DNA of 64,000 bases from Anaerococcus degeneri (GCF_017874475.1 NZ_JAGGLO010000005.1:1-64000), one strand, 5' to 3'; positions 51,988 through 59,793 are shown, counted from the stretch's first letter. Numbers and translations are program-made. The notes: generated by a model from the sequence alone, not told the origin.

Positions 51988-53172
51988 TTAATTTTCCTCC
52001 GTTATTTCATTAAATTCGTTTTTAACATTTGATACATTTACTTTCTGACGCTTATCTGTGTTTGGTACAAGCGTCAACTTTCCAGGTGGTTTAATTATGA
52101 GGTCACCTAGAATATCCTCAAATTTCTTCTTTCCCATCAGCTTTTGCATTTCAGTAAGTGTAATAAGACTGGTTTTAAAGATATCTGTATATCCGTTTTC
52201 TTTTGCTTTTTCGATTACAGAATCCTCATCCTTATACTTTCTTACCGACCTACCCTCTACAACCTTAAAGCCATCCCACTCTTTACCATGATTGACCGCC
52301 ATATCTGTTGCATATGCTAAGATGCTATTTGCCCATGAAGTCAAATCCGGAATAACCACTAGGATTTCTTCTACTTCGGCATCTGTTAATAGTGGGGGTA
52401 GTTTAAACTCATCTTTTGCAAGTTTTAACTTTTCTTCCGCCCTTGCTCTACACCTAACTGCAGCCTTACAAAATTTGCACCAATCACCTGAGCAATATTC
52501 TCCCTCGCCTTTTATAGCCAAATCTGCCCTAGGTTTTAGAACTTCCTCTGCCCACTTCTTTAGTTCGCTTGCAGAAATCGTCCAAGTAGAAACATTCTCT
52601 CTTCGTGGCTGAAAGATTGACATACTGACTTCTTTTATGTCATATAGACTTTCATAAATTGCTAGTGCTCCAAGTGCATAGCATTTCATTTGTGAATTCT
52701 CATAGGCATCCACAAGAACTCCCTGTCCGTATTTAAAGTCGATGATGGAAAGCCTATCATCTGAAACGATCAAGCAATCTGCAGTTCCAAATCCATCTGG
52801 AACATACTCTGAAAAATCCACTTTCTGTTCAATCAAAATAGCCGGATCCTTACACTTCTGCTTGGCTAATTCATATTGCTCCAAAACAAAATCCACATAG
52901 GCATCAGTACATTCCTGCATTTCGTCTGAGTCATAATCAGATACAGGTCGTTTACTTCGCATCTTCAATGCCTTTTTTAGTTTGTGTTCACAAAAGGCAT
53001 GTGCTGCCGTTCCTTCTTCTGCTGCTGCTGAACTGGTATTTTCAAACTCTAGTTCAAGCACTGCACTTGGTGTACAGTTCAGCCACCTATGAGAACTTGA
53101 TGGGGATAAAATTGCGTGGCCCAGGCCAGCCTCTCTTGCACCTTTGGTACAATTCACCTTCTGTCTAGTCAA
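51988..53172 (-). CDS. DUF2800 exonuclease (Cas4/RecB-like)
   Basis: A 394-residue PD-(D/E)XK nuclease of the DUF2800 family. Motif text includes 'EGTAAHAFCEHKL', 'FGTADCLIVSDDRLSIIDFKYG' (quoted in part; D and K are catalytic) and a cysteine pair 'GDWCKFCKAAVRCRAR' that may hold an iron-sulphur cluster. It probably works as a recombination exonuclease with DUF2815. It overlaps the upstream gene by 8 bases. Confidence 0.85.
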   Translation of the reverse strand: MTRQKVNCTKGAREAGLGHAILSPSSSHRWLNCTPSAVLELEFENTSSAAAEEGTAAHAFCEHKLKKALKMRSKRPVSDYDSDEMQECTDAYVDFVLEQYELAKQKCKDPAILIEQKVDFSEYVPDGFGTADCLIVSDDRLSIIDFKYGQGVLVDAYENSQMKCYALGALAIYESLYDIKEVSMSIFQPRRENVSTWTISASELKKWAEEVLKPRADLAIKGEGEYCSGDWCKFCKAAVRCRARAEEKLKLAKDEFKLPPLLTDAEVEEILVVIPDLTSWANSILAYATDMAVNHGKEWDGFKVVEGRSVRKYKDEDSVIEKAKENGYTDIFKTSLITLTEMQKLMGKKKFEDILGDLIIKPPGKLTLVPNTDKRQKVNVSNVKNEFNEITEEN

Positions 53173-53443
53173 TTTTGATTTCCTCCGCTTCCTTTAGTAG
53201 CTGACTGTAGTTTTCCGTTGGTACATCAGATAACTTCGTTCCGCCAAACTTAACAATCAGCTCTTTAACCTCTGCTGTTTTCCCATGCTGACTTAAGGTA
53301 GCAAGCACTGCCCTTAAGTCTTCCAGTTTTAACTCTTTTGACTTAGGTGTTTTTTCTTCCTTTTCATCTTTTATCAGCTCCTTTAGATTTTTGACGAGCG
53401 ATTCTAAGTCTGTGATGATGTTTTTAATTACTTCTTTTTTCAT
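53165..53443 (-). CDS. Small hypothetical early phage protein
   Basis: A 92-residue, charged helical protein; residues 1-40 are coiled coil, and the second half reads 'LRAVLATLSQHGKTAEVKEL', which resembles an rRNA biogenesis Rrp36-like or helical hairpin pattern of no clear meaning. It is often present before DUF2800 in related phages. Confidence 0.55.
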   Translation of the reverse strand: MKKEVIKNIITDLESLVKNLKELIKDEKEEKTPKSKELKLEDLRAVLATLSQHGKTAEVKELIVKFGGTKLSDVPTENYSQLLKEAEEIKID

Positions 53444-53445
53444 GA

Positions 53446-53640
53446 TTACATTTCTCCTTTTAATACTTCTTTGACATCTACAGATTCAACGGTTTCTCCG
53501 GGCTTAAGAAGATAGACCTGTGTATAATCTCCAAACAGCCACTTAATAATTTTTGATGGAAGTTTTCTGATTGCACCTTTAAGCACAGGTGTCTTTTTTC
53601 CATCTTCCTTTGTTACATTAATTACGACTTTGTGTTTCAT
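53446..53640 (-). CDS. Small basic hypothetical phage protein
   Basis: A 64-residue protein beginning MKHKVVINVTKEDGKK. It is basic in its first half, with 'KLPSKIIKWLFGDYTQVYLL' in the centre; related small proteins open the replication operon of similar phages. A GAAAGGAGGCAAAGCT site is present. Function unknown. Confidence 0.55.
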   Translation of the reverse strand: MKHKVVINVTKEDGKKTPVLKGAIRKLPSKIIKWLFGDYTQVYLLKPGETVESVDVKEVLKGEM

Positions 53641-53670
53641 AGCTTTGCCTCCTTTCTGTAGGGCTCGTAT

Positions 53671-53723
53671 TCTCCCTTACAAATCACAGGCAAATAAAAA
53701 GGCAAGGTAGTAAACCCTGCCTA
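53671..53723 (-). terminator. Dispersed phage element, copy C (terminator)
   Basis: On the minus strand GGCAgGG (53721-53715) pairs with CCtTGCC (53707-53701) around TTTACTA, followed by TTTTTATTTGCCTGTGATTT. It separates the sigma-like gene from the replication operon. Loop and tail match copies A and B. Confidence 0.75.
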
Positions 53724-53731
53724 AAAATTTT

Positions 53732-54349
53732 TTATATTTTCATGTTTTTTCTGATTACATCATACGCAGATGCCAGTCTCTTTGTTATTGCCATCTTGGT
53801 TACGCCAAGCATATCTGCAATTTCCTTTTGTGTGTATCCGTCAATAAACTTAAGATCAAGAACCTCCCGCTGTTTATCTGATAGAAGTTCCCTTATATCT
53901 TCCATCTCCTCTGACCATTCAAACTTGTCATCAAATGGAACTGCTGTTGCTGCAGTAACGCTGGCCTTGTCTTCATCAATCTCATTTTCAAAAGCAAAAT
54001 CTAAAGATAGATTATAATTTGATGGAAAAGCCTCGCTGACAGCATCTTTGATAGCGTCCTTATTTGGTTCATAACCATGTTGAAGTTTGAATTTTTGAAC
54101 ATACTCTTTTTTGAATGCCTTAATTCTTTCTTTTTCTTCATCACTTCTTTCCGGTCTAAGATTCTTACAATTGTAATAAACCTCACTATCATCCAGTGCA
54201 TGGAGTCTTTTAATGTCCATCTCAGTTACACCATCCTCTCCTGGTCTAAGTACTACAGTTTCTGTTGTGTACCCACCATTTTCCGTTCTTACTTGATATG
54301 AGTATTTATATACTCCACGCTCATCTTGTCTTGTTTTACGAATTTTCAT
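53732..54349 (-). CDS. Sigma-factor-like early regulator
   Basis: A 205-residue protein whose C-terminus (residues 155-200) is a sigma-70 region 4 helix-turn-helix: 'LSDKQREVLDLKFIDGYTQ' and 'KEIADMLGVTKMAITKRL'. The N-terminal part starts with a beta-rich segment (YKYSYQVRTENGGYTTETVV, in part) without a clear family. It is the first gene of the leftward early operon and ends at terminator element C. It may direct RNA polymerase to phage promoters such as the duplicated ones at 36.6 and 37.8 kb, which is a guess. Confidence 0.7.
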   Translation of the reverse strand: MKIRKTRQDERGVYKYSYQVRTENGGYTTETVVLRPGEDGVTEMDIKRLHALDDSEVYYNCKNLRPERSDEEKERIKAFKKEYVQKFKLQHGYEPNKDAIKDAVSEAFPSNYNLSLDFAFENEIDEDKASVTAATAVPFDDKFEWSEEMEDIRELLSDKQREVLDLKFIDGYTQKEIADMLGVTKMAITKRLASAYDVIRKNMKI

Positions 54350-54693
54350 TTGAAATCCCTCCGTTTTCTTGGAATGAAGGAATTTCTAGAAATCAGCTAA
54401 AATAAGGCACAATAAAAAGACCACAAGCTTTTCTGAAGTTTCCTTCATTCATTACTTGCAGCTCGCCTTATTCGGTTAGTGAGCTGAACTATTTAGTTTT
54501 TCCATGCTTGTTCCGAATAAACCCATAGCTAGTAGGTCAACAAACATGAATTTTTTCTTGAAGTGATAACACTTCTTAAAGCAAACCATCCATCCTTTTT
54601 GCGAACGGTAGGTTTGACCAAAGATATATTCGCGTGATATAATATGTGTAAATAACACAGTTTTTCTTTGATGATTACATTTTACAAAATCGC
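54350..54693. other. Intergenic region between the phage early operon and the defence locus
   Basis: I see no convincing gene. There is an inverted repeat CAGCTC/GAGCTG (about 54459-54486) around GCCTTATTCGGTTAGT, and a 60-codon minus frame at 54476-54658 that lacks a ribosome site. The region should hold the leftward early promoter for 54349 and part of the rightward promoter of the ABC-3C operon. Confidence 0.5.
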
Positions 54694-54746
54694 TACTTTG
54701 AACTGGTTCTTGTTAGGTTCAAAGTAGTTCAAAGAGGTTCAAAATA
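54694..54746 (+). promoter_or_regulatory. Iteron operator of the ABC-3C operon
   Basis: TACTTTGAAC (54694-54703) is the exact reverse complement of GTTCAAAGTA (54717-54726). Two more copies, GTTCAAAGAG and GTTCAAAATA, follow directly at 54727-54746, giving a 10-bp period. The array ends just before AAAAGGAGGTGG, the ribosome site of the first gene. One inverted and three direct half-sites suit cooperative repressor binding. Confidence 0.7.
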
Positions 54747-54767
54747 AAAAGGAGGTGGTTACAATAT

Positions 54768-55895
54768 ATGGAGTTTAAAAATTTTTATTCACTGCTTTTT
54801 AATAGAATCAGCGATACATTAACCTCCGGAGAATTTGTTCGTGACTTAATTGCGATGATTACATCCGTACCGGAAAATGAATGGGGATTAAAAAAAGACC
54901 CTTCAAACAGGGTCAGTTTAAAGACATATGAAAATTTTGCTAAAAGAGGTATTAACAAAACTACTTGTAAAGCAATTGTATACAGACTTACCCCTGATAA
55001 TTTCATTGATAGTTTACATACAAGACCAGAGGCAACTCTAGAACTGTTGGCGGACGATTTACACCCATATAATGCGGCTGCTACAAGGGAAAATGTTGCA
55101 GAACTACTAGCAGATATATTTGTAAATATTATTAGAACTACGGCAGGATTAACTTCTCCAGATATTCTTGAACAACAAAAGCAAATACAATCATCACTAG
55201 ATTTGAAGACAAAATACGGAAAATACTTGCTTCAAGAATGTAATAGCCATTGTCCAATGTGTGGTAGGCTGCTATTCGTTTCAGACTCTTCAAAAATTAA
55301 TGATGTCTATGAAGTAAGTAAAATAAATAAAAGTAAACAATCAACTATAGACAACACAGTTGCACTATGTCCTACTTGCTTTGCTACCTATCAAATGGAC
55401 ACCGGCACAAAAATGACTAGAGAACTAGTTAAAATAAAAAAAGCCCTTTCTAATCGTATGGAAAGCATGATTGAACTTGATGCTATACAACTAGAAAAGG
55501 GACTAACAAATGTAATTACAAAACTAAAAAAACTTAAAGAAAAAGATTTCTCTGCTCTAACAATGGATCCAAAAGAAATAGTGGAGAAAATAGATAAATC
55601 CAAGGATTTTCACTTGTACTTTCAGGTTAATAATTATGTAATGACCTACTTTGTAACAATTCGTGAAATTTTAAAAAATCTTGATAAAAGACAAGAAATA
55701 GACTATGAAGATTTGCAGCATCAAATAAGGGCAGCATATAAAAAGCTAAAGAAAACAAAAAAATCCGATATCGAGATCTTTACAAGTCTATCTGAAAGAA
55801 TACATAAAGTAACAATGCAAGAAGAAATATTTTGCCAAGCCATTGTTTGCTACTTTATTCAAAGCTGTGAGGTGTTTGATGCAATTACCAAATAA
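54768..55895 (+). CDS. ABC-three-component (ABC-3C) system protein, C-terminal component
   Basis: A 375-residue protein of the ABC-3C CTD type, first gene of a three-gene conflict-system operon (with a middle component and an ABC ATPase). The N-terminal 150 residues are helical (SGEFVRDLIAMITSVPENEW). A zinc-ribbon/HNH-like module follows at about 159-218 (CPMCG ... CPTC), but the histidines expected of an active HNH are not visible (VSKIN, CFATYQ). The C-terminal half is a long helical region that should contact the other components. Start ATG is supported by AAAAGGAGGTGG. The gene overlaps the next by 17 bases. Confidence 0.75.
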   Translation: MEFKNFYSLLFNRISDTLTSGEFVRDLIAMITSVPENEWGLKKDPSNRVSLKTYENFAKRGINKTTCKAIVYRLTPDNFIDSLHTRPEATLELLADDLHPYNAAATRENVAELLADIFVNIIRTTAGLTSPDILEQQKQIQSSLDLKTKYGKYLLQECNSHCPMCGRLLFVSDSSKINDVYEVSKINKSKQSTIDNTVALCPTCFATYQMDTGTKMTRELVKIKKALSNRMESMIELDAIQLEKGLTNVITKLKKLKEKDFSALTMDPKEIVEKIDKSKDFHLYFQVNNYVMTYFVTIREILKNLDKRQEIDYEDLQHQIRAAYKKLKKTKKSDIEIFTSLSERIHKVTMQEEIFCQAIVCYFIQSCEVFDAITK

Positions 55896-56103
55896 ATTAT
55901 ATTCATATCAAAAAAGCACCCTAGCTTTAATTCCTAGAATGCTTAGAGAAATTAAGAATGGCAATGTCAATGTTGTAGATATTTATCATGCGATTAGTCA
56001 AAATTTAGATGACCCTACAGATTTTTTGTCTGTTATGGATTGCCTATATGCTTTAAATGCAATTGAAATGACCGATGAAGGCGAGGTGAAATTATGCTTG
56101 TAG
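55879..56103 (+). CDS. ABC-3C middle component
   Basis: A 74-residue protein starting MQLPNKLYSYQKST, the typical opening of ABC-3C middle components, with a winged-helix-like remainder (DIYHAISQNLDD ... DCLYALNAIE). It is thought to bridge the ATPase and the effector. The ATG at 55879 follows GTGAGGTGTTTG. It overlaps both neighbours (17 and 10 bases), a sign of strict stoichiometric coupling. Confidence 0.75.
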   Translation: MQLPNKLYSYQKSTLALIPRMLREIKNGNVNVVDIYHAISQNLDDPTDFLSVMDCLYALNAIEMTDEGEVKLCL

Positions 56104-57755
56104 AGATATATTCTCCAGTTTTCATGGAGAATAATGAGATTAGAAAACCAATCAAACTAAAAGAAGGACTAAATGTAATCCAAGGTGCAACAAAAGGGTC
56201 TAATTCTATTGGTAAGTCATCTGCGTTACTGGCTATTGATTTTGTTTTTGGTGGAGATACTTACTTAAATAGTGATGGTGTAAAAAATATTGGAAACCAC
56301 ACAATCTATTCATGTTTCAAATTTGATAAAAAATATTATTTTGGAAGAAGTACCTTAGATCCAGATACCATCATCCTTTGTAATCCCGATTATTCAGAAA
56401 CCGAAAATACAAAAACAAAGAAAGAATTCCTTGACTTTTTATTGGAAAAATATATCAGCAATAAAACTGATCTTTCTTTTAGGCAACTAGTAAGTACCTA
56501 CTTCCGAATTGCTGGAAAACACAATAACGAAGCGAACTATCCTTTGCAAGGATATAGAAACCAAAGTACAAAAGAATCTATCAAAATATTAATGAGTCTT
56601 CTTGATTACTTTAAAGATATAGAGCCGTTCCACGCTAGGTATGATTTAGAAACAGATAAGTTGAAAACATTTAAAAATGCCAGAAAATATAGCTTTATAT
56701 CTAATCTAGTGGGTGGAAAGACTAAATTTGAAGAAAATATCAAAACCATCAATGAATTAAAGGCTGAATTAGAATCCCTTACAGATACAACCAGCGAAGG
56801 TATTACTCAAGAAGAAATTGAACAATCTAAGCATTGCGAGAACCTAAAATCCCAAAAACTATACTTTGAAACGCAGTTAGAAAGATACCAAAGAAGAAAC
56901 AAGCTGCTTAGCATTAGCATGGAGTATGGTCTTATGCCTACTGAAGCAGACATACAAAGCTTAACTGAATTTTTCCCAGAAGCAAATGTTAAGAAAATCT
57001 TTGAAATAGAAAATTACCATAAAAAACTATCTTCCATATTGAGTTGTGAATTTAGTAAAGAAAAAGAAATTCTAGAACAGACAATCACAGAATTGAAAAC
57101 TAACATTGAAAATATTAGTTTAGAACTTTCCAACCATAAAGTTAAGAACCAATTTTCAAAGGAGTTTCTAGATAAACACTCTTCTCTCCAAAGGCAAATT
57201 CAAGCTCTTGAGGAACAAAATGAAGCCTTTAAAGAAGAAAAATCTTTATCCGACTTAAAGAGTGATGCAAAAAACAAGCTAGAAACAAATGTAGCAAGTC
57301 TACTAACTGATATTACATTTAAACTTAATCAACAAATGTACGAGTTCAATGAAACTTTATATGTGGAAAAAAGAAATTCTCCAAAAATTTCATTAAAGAA
57401 TTATAACAGCTACGAATTCTTTACACCACAAGATACAGGAACAGGTACAAACTTTAAAGGTCTGATTTTATTTGATCTTGCAATGTTATACCTTTCTTCC
57501 CTTCCAGCATTAGCACATGATTCTTTGCTTTTCAAGAATATTGATGATGAAGGTGTAGATGGAATAATGAGAATTTATGATAAAGTCCATCAGATTAATA
57601 AACAAGTATTCATAGCTTTCGATAAACAAAGTTCTTATAGCGATGAAACTTATGAAATATTGCAAAATAATCGAGTGCTTCAATTAGCAAGCAACGGACA
57701 CGAACTATATGGTAAGTCTTGGAATAGAGAGGTGAAAAATGAAACTAAGTTATAA
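56094..57755 (+). CDS. ABC-3C ATPase (DUF2326, SMC/Rad50-like)
   Basis: A 553-residue ABC ATPase with coiled-coil insert. Walker A is 'GATKGSNSIGKSSALLAI' (residues 32-49, written in part). Coiled coil covers about 205-420. The C-terminal DUF2326 half has 'TGTGTNFKGLILFDLAML' near residue 455 and 'LPALAHDSLLFKNIDDEG' near 478, as the signature/Walker B region. It likely senses invader DNA or nucleoprotein and licenses the effector. It overlaps the XRE gene by 17 bases, tying the ABC-3C operon to the restriction genes downstream. Confidence 0.8.
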   Translation: MLVEIYSPVFMENNEIRKPIKLKEGLNVIQGATKGSNSIGKSSALLAIDFVFGGDTYLNSDGVKNIGNHTIYSCFKFDKKYYFGRSTLDPDTIILCNPDYSETENTKTKKEFLDFLLEKYISNKTDLSFRQLVSTYFRIAGKHNNEANYPLQGYRNQSTKESIKILMSLLDYFKDIEPFHARYDLETDKLKTFKNARKYSFISNLVGGKTKFEENIKTINELKAELESLTDTTSEGITQEEIEQSKHCENLKSQKLYFETQLERYQRRNKLLSISMEYGLMPTEADIQSLTEFFPEANVKKIFEIENYHKKLSSILSCEFSKEKEILEQTITELKTNIENISLELSNHKVKNQFSKEFLDKHSSLQRQIQALEEQNEAFKEEKSLSDLKSDAKNKLETNVASLLTDITFKLNQQMYEFNETLYVEKRNSPKISLKNYNSYEFFTPQDTGTGTNFKGLILFDLAMLYLSSLPALAHDSLLFKNIDDEGVDGIMRIYDKVHQINKQVFIAFDKQSSYSDETYEILQNNRVLQLASNGHELYGKSWNREVKNETKL

Positions 57756-57948
57756 CAAACTATGGAAACTACTAATCGATAAAGGCTTAACTAAAACCAA
57801 GCTACGTGAAATGGCTGGAATCAGCTCTTCATCAATGGCCAAGTTAACCAACTGTGGAAATGTCACTACCGAAGTTTTAATTAAAATATGCAGTGTTTTA
57901 GACTGTGACATAAGCGACATTACTGAAATTGTGAAGGAGGAAAAATAA
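57739..57948 (+). CDS. Small XRE-family regulator (possible restriction controller)
   Basis: A 69-residue Cro/CI-type helix-turn-helix protein: 'YNKLWKLLIDKGLTKTKLRE' and 'AGISSSSMAKLTNCGNVTTE', then 'LIKICSVLDCDISDI'. Such one-domain regulators are typical next to C5-MTase-based restriction systems, where they delay nuclease expression. The gene starts inside the ATPase gene and precedes the HNH nuclease. It may bind the GTTCAAA iterons at 54694-54746; that is inference. Confidence 0.8.
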   Translation: MKLSYNKLWKLLIDKGLTKTKLREMAGISSSSMAKLTNCGNVTTEVLIKICSVLDCDISDITEIVKEEK

Positions 57949-58026
57949 ATGAGCCAAAATATTTTTGAAAGGAGTAAAAAAAGAAATGGTAAAGATCGAA
58001 GATATTATCGAAATCAGAAAAGCTAA
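57949..58026 (+). CDS. Possible short leader frame before the HNH nuclease
   Basis: An ATG with the best ribosome site of this junction (GAAGGAGGAAAAATAA) opens a 25-residue basic peptide, MSQNIFERSKKRNG and on, ending at 58026. It overlaps the nuclease start in another frame. It could limit nuclease translation or be chance; evidence is only the ribosome site. Confidence 0.3.
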   Translation: MSQNIFERSKKRNGKDRRYYRNQKS

Positions 58027-58714
58027 ATTGCATGAACGTGGATATGAAATTGTCTTCCCAAACAACAAAATCATTTGGCTTACAAAAAGAAGAACCATTG
58101 CAGGTCTCCTTTTATTAATTAAATACCAAACGTGTTCTGAAGAGGATTTGGTTGGGGCAAACGATAGACTTGTAGCTATCAAAACAATTTTGAAAGGCAA
58201 ATATGAAAATAGCTGGATTAAAGACAGATATGGAGATGCCAATAAGCCGTTTAGCGAATTATGGACTGAGGAAGGCTTTTCTTGCGTTCATGCTGAAGGG
58301 TTGCAAGGGAATCGAAAATATGTTCTAAATGTTGATGATCACGAATCGTTATTTAATGAAAATGCAAAATCTGTAAGAACTCAGTTAAGTACTACGGATA
58401 AAACTACTATTCTTGACAGACAAGGCGGTGTTTGTAATATATGTGGATCTAAGCTTAAAAATAGTAGCAACATTCCGACTCACACATTTGCAAAAGATAG
58501 AGTAACATTAGAATTTGACCACAGAATTCCTATAGACCGTGGGGGAGAGAATTCCATAGATAACTATCAAGCTTTGTGCCATTATTGTAACAAGTGTAAA
58601 AGGCAAATGTGTTTTATCTGCAAAGAACAATGTGACTCAACATGTGCTTTAGTAAATCCTGAAGACTCAATAATAGTCAAAGCAACTGGTGAAGATATAT
58701 CTGATAGACTATAA
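57986..58714 (+). CDS. HNH restriction endonuclease
   Basis: A 242-residue nuclease, starting MVKIEDIIEIRK at ATG 57986 (a TTG seven codons upstream is the alternative). The C-terminal HNH module has 'CNICGSKL' (near residue 151), 'LEFDHRIPIDRGGENSIDN' with the catalytic D-H, then 'QALCHYCNKCKRQMC' and extra zinc cysteines. The N-terminal 130 residues should recognise DNA. Paired with the convergent C5 methyltransferase, it forms a probable type II restriction-modification system; the cut site is unknown. Confidence 0.8.
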   Translation: MVKIEDIIEIRKAKLHERGYEIVFPNNKIIWLTKRRTIAGLLLLIKYQTCSEEDLVGANDRLVAIKTILKGKYENSWIKDRYGDANKPFSELWTEEGFSCVHAEGLQGNRKYVLNVDDHESLFNENAKSVRTQLSTTDKTTILDRQGGVCNICGSKLKNSSNIPTHTFAKDRVTLEFDHRIPIDRGGENSIDNYQALCHYCNKCKRQMCFICKEQCDSTCALVNPEDSIIVKATGEDISDRL

Positions 58715-58716
58715 CA

Positions 58717-58756
58717 AAGAGAGCAATTGATATTATAATTTATCAATTGCTCTCTT
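58717..58756. terminator. Bidirectional terminator with 16-bp perfect stem
   Basis: AAGAGAGCAATTGATA (58717-58732) and its exact complement (58741-58756) enclose the loop TTATAATT. It serves the convergent nuclease and methyltransferase genes and overlaps the last codons of the methyltransferase. A-rich and T-rich flanks suit both directions. Confidence 0.85.
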
Positions 58757-59743
58757 AATATCATCGCAAATTGATTCAATTACAGGTGGGCATACAGCGT
58801 TAGCAAGTTGCTTTATTGCATCCGTTCTTGATACAGCAGTTAAATCAAAGCTTTCAGGGAAACCCATTATTCTCCTCATTTCAATCAAATTTAAGTGTCT
58901 TCTTTCCTTTGATAAAACTGGTATCATTGCCCCACCACCAGAATTGCTTACAGCAAATGTTGGGAAAGGTGCATCTAAAGAATATGCCCTAATTCCACTA
59001 GATCTTATTTGGAATATACAGTCATTAATGTTGCAATTTGATGACACTCTTTCTAATTTTTTTCTAGTTTTAGGCAAAGTAAATGGGATATCAGATTCTT
59101 CCTTTTTCTCCGTATATAAATCAATATATTCCTCCCATCTTTTGCTTATTGGAATTGAGTAATCACCTAGATTTAAAAAATTTCGCAATGGCGTTTTTTC
59201 TGTTAATTTTTCTGTAAATTCAAATTTGATATTTGAATATCTATCATTTGAGAATGCGACTATATATATTCTTGGTCTGCTCTGTGGTACTCCAAAATAT
59301 GTGCTATCAATTATCTTGTCATACACATTATATCCGGCATCATTCAATTGTTTTTTTATCTCTTTAAAAGTATTTCCTTTATCGTGATTTTTTAAATTAG
59401 GTACATTTTCAAAAAATACAATATCAGGTCTTTTACATCTAATTATTTCCATGAGTTTGAAAAAAATCGTACCTCGAGGATCCTTAAAACCATCTCCTCT
59501 TCCAGCTTGAGAAAAAGGCTGACATGGAAATCCTGCACATATCATGTCAAAGTCAGGTAAATTTTCTTCATTCAAGTTAAATATATCTTTTGAATTAAAT
59601 TTTTCGTTGAAATTTTTATAGTATGTTAATTCACAACGATTATCTATTTCGTTAGAATAAACTGGCATACTTTCCATTTTAGAATTAGATATACCTATTC
59701 TAAACCCTCCTATACCAGTACAAAACTCTGCGTACTTTATCAA
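58733..59743 (-). CDS. DNA cytosine-C5 methyltransferase of the restriction system
   Basis: A 336-residue C5-MTase with all main motifs: I 'FCTGIGGFRIG', IV 'GFPCQPFSQAG' (Cys74 is the nucleophile), VI ENV (112-114), VIII 'QSRPRIYIVAF', and X 'QLANAVCPPVIE'. The target-recognition region lies at about 190-270. The start is a TTG at 59743 with GGAGGTGATAGA. It probably protects host DNA from the HNH nuclease; it is much shorter than, and not close to, the phage C5-MTase at 37828. Confidence 0.9.
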   Translation of the reverse strand: MIKYAEFCTGIGGFRIGISNSKMESMPVYSNEIDNRCELTYYKNFNEKFNSKDIFNLNEENLPDFDMICAGFPCQPFSQAGRGDGFKDPRGTIFFKLMEIIRCKRPDIVFFENVPNLKNHDKGNTFKEIKKQLNDAGYNVYDKIIDSTYFGVPQSRPRIYIVAFSNDRYSNIKFEFTEKLTEKTPLRNFLNLGDYSIPISKRWEEYIDLYTEKKEESDIPFTLPKTRKKLERVSSNCNINDCIFQIRSSGIRAYSLDAPFPTFAVSNSGGGAMIPVLSKERRHLNLIEMRRIMGFPESFDLTAVSRTDAIKQLANAVCPPVIESICDDIKRAIDKL

Positions 59744-59793
59744 TCTATCACCTCCAATTTTGTTATTCTCATGCGTTAAATGATATTTAAGTA

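Larger units (their letters stand above)
12345..54349 (-). mobile_element. Siphovirus-type prophage with serine recombinases
   Basis: All expected modules for a tailed phage run on one strand: recombination, lysis, tail, head, packaging, DNA modification, replication and early regulation. Major genes look intact, so the prophage may be functional. I see no tyrosine integrase and no CI/Cro switch; three serine-recombinase genes at the left end are the likely integration module. The right attachment site is probably near rlmD, which would put the defence locus at 54694-59743 inside the element as cargo. The exact att sites could not be read. Confidence 0.85.

Noticed and set aside
54476-54658. 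60-codon minus-strand frame in the phage/defence gap
   Set aside because: No ribosome site, no recognisable domain; it overlaps the area where divergent promoters are expected.
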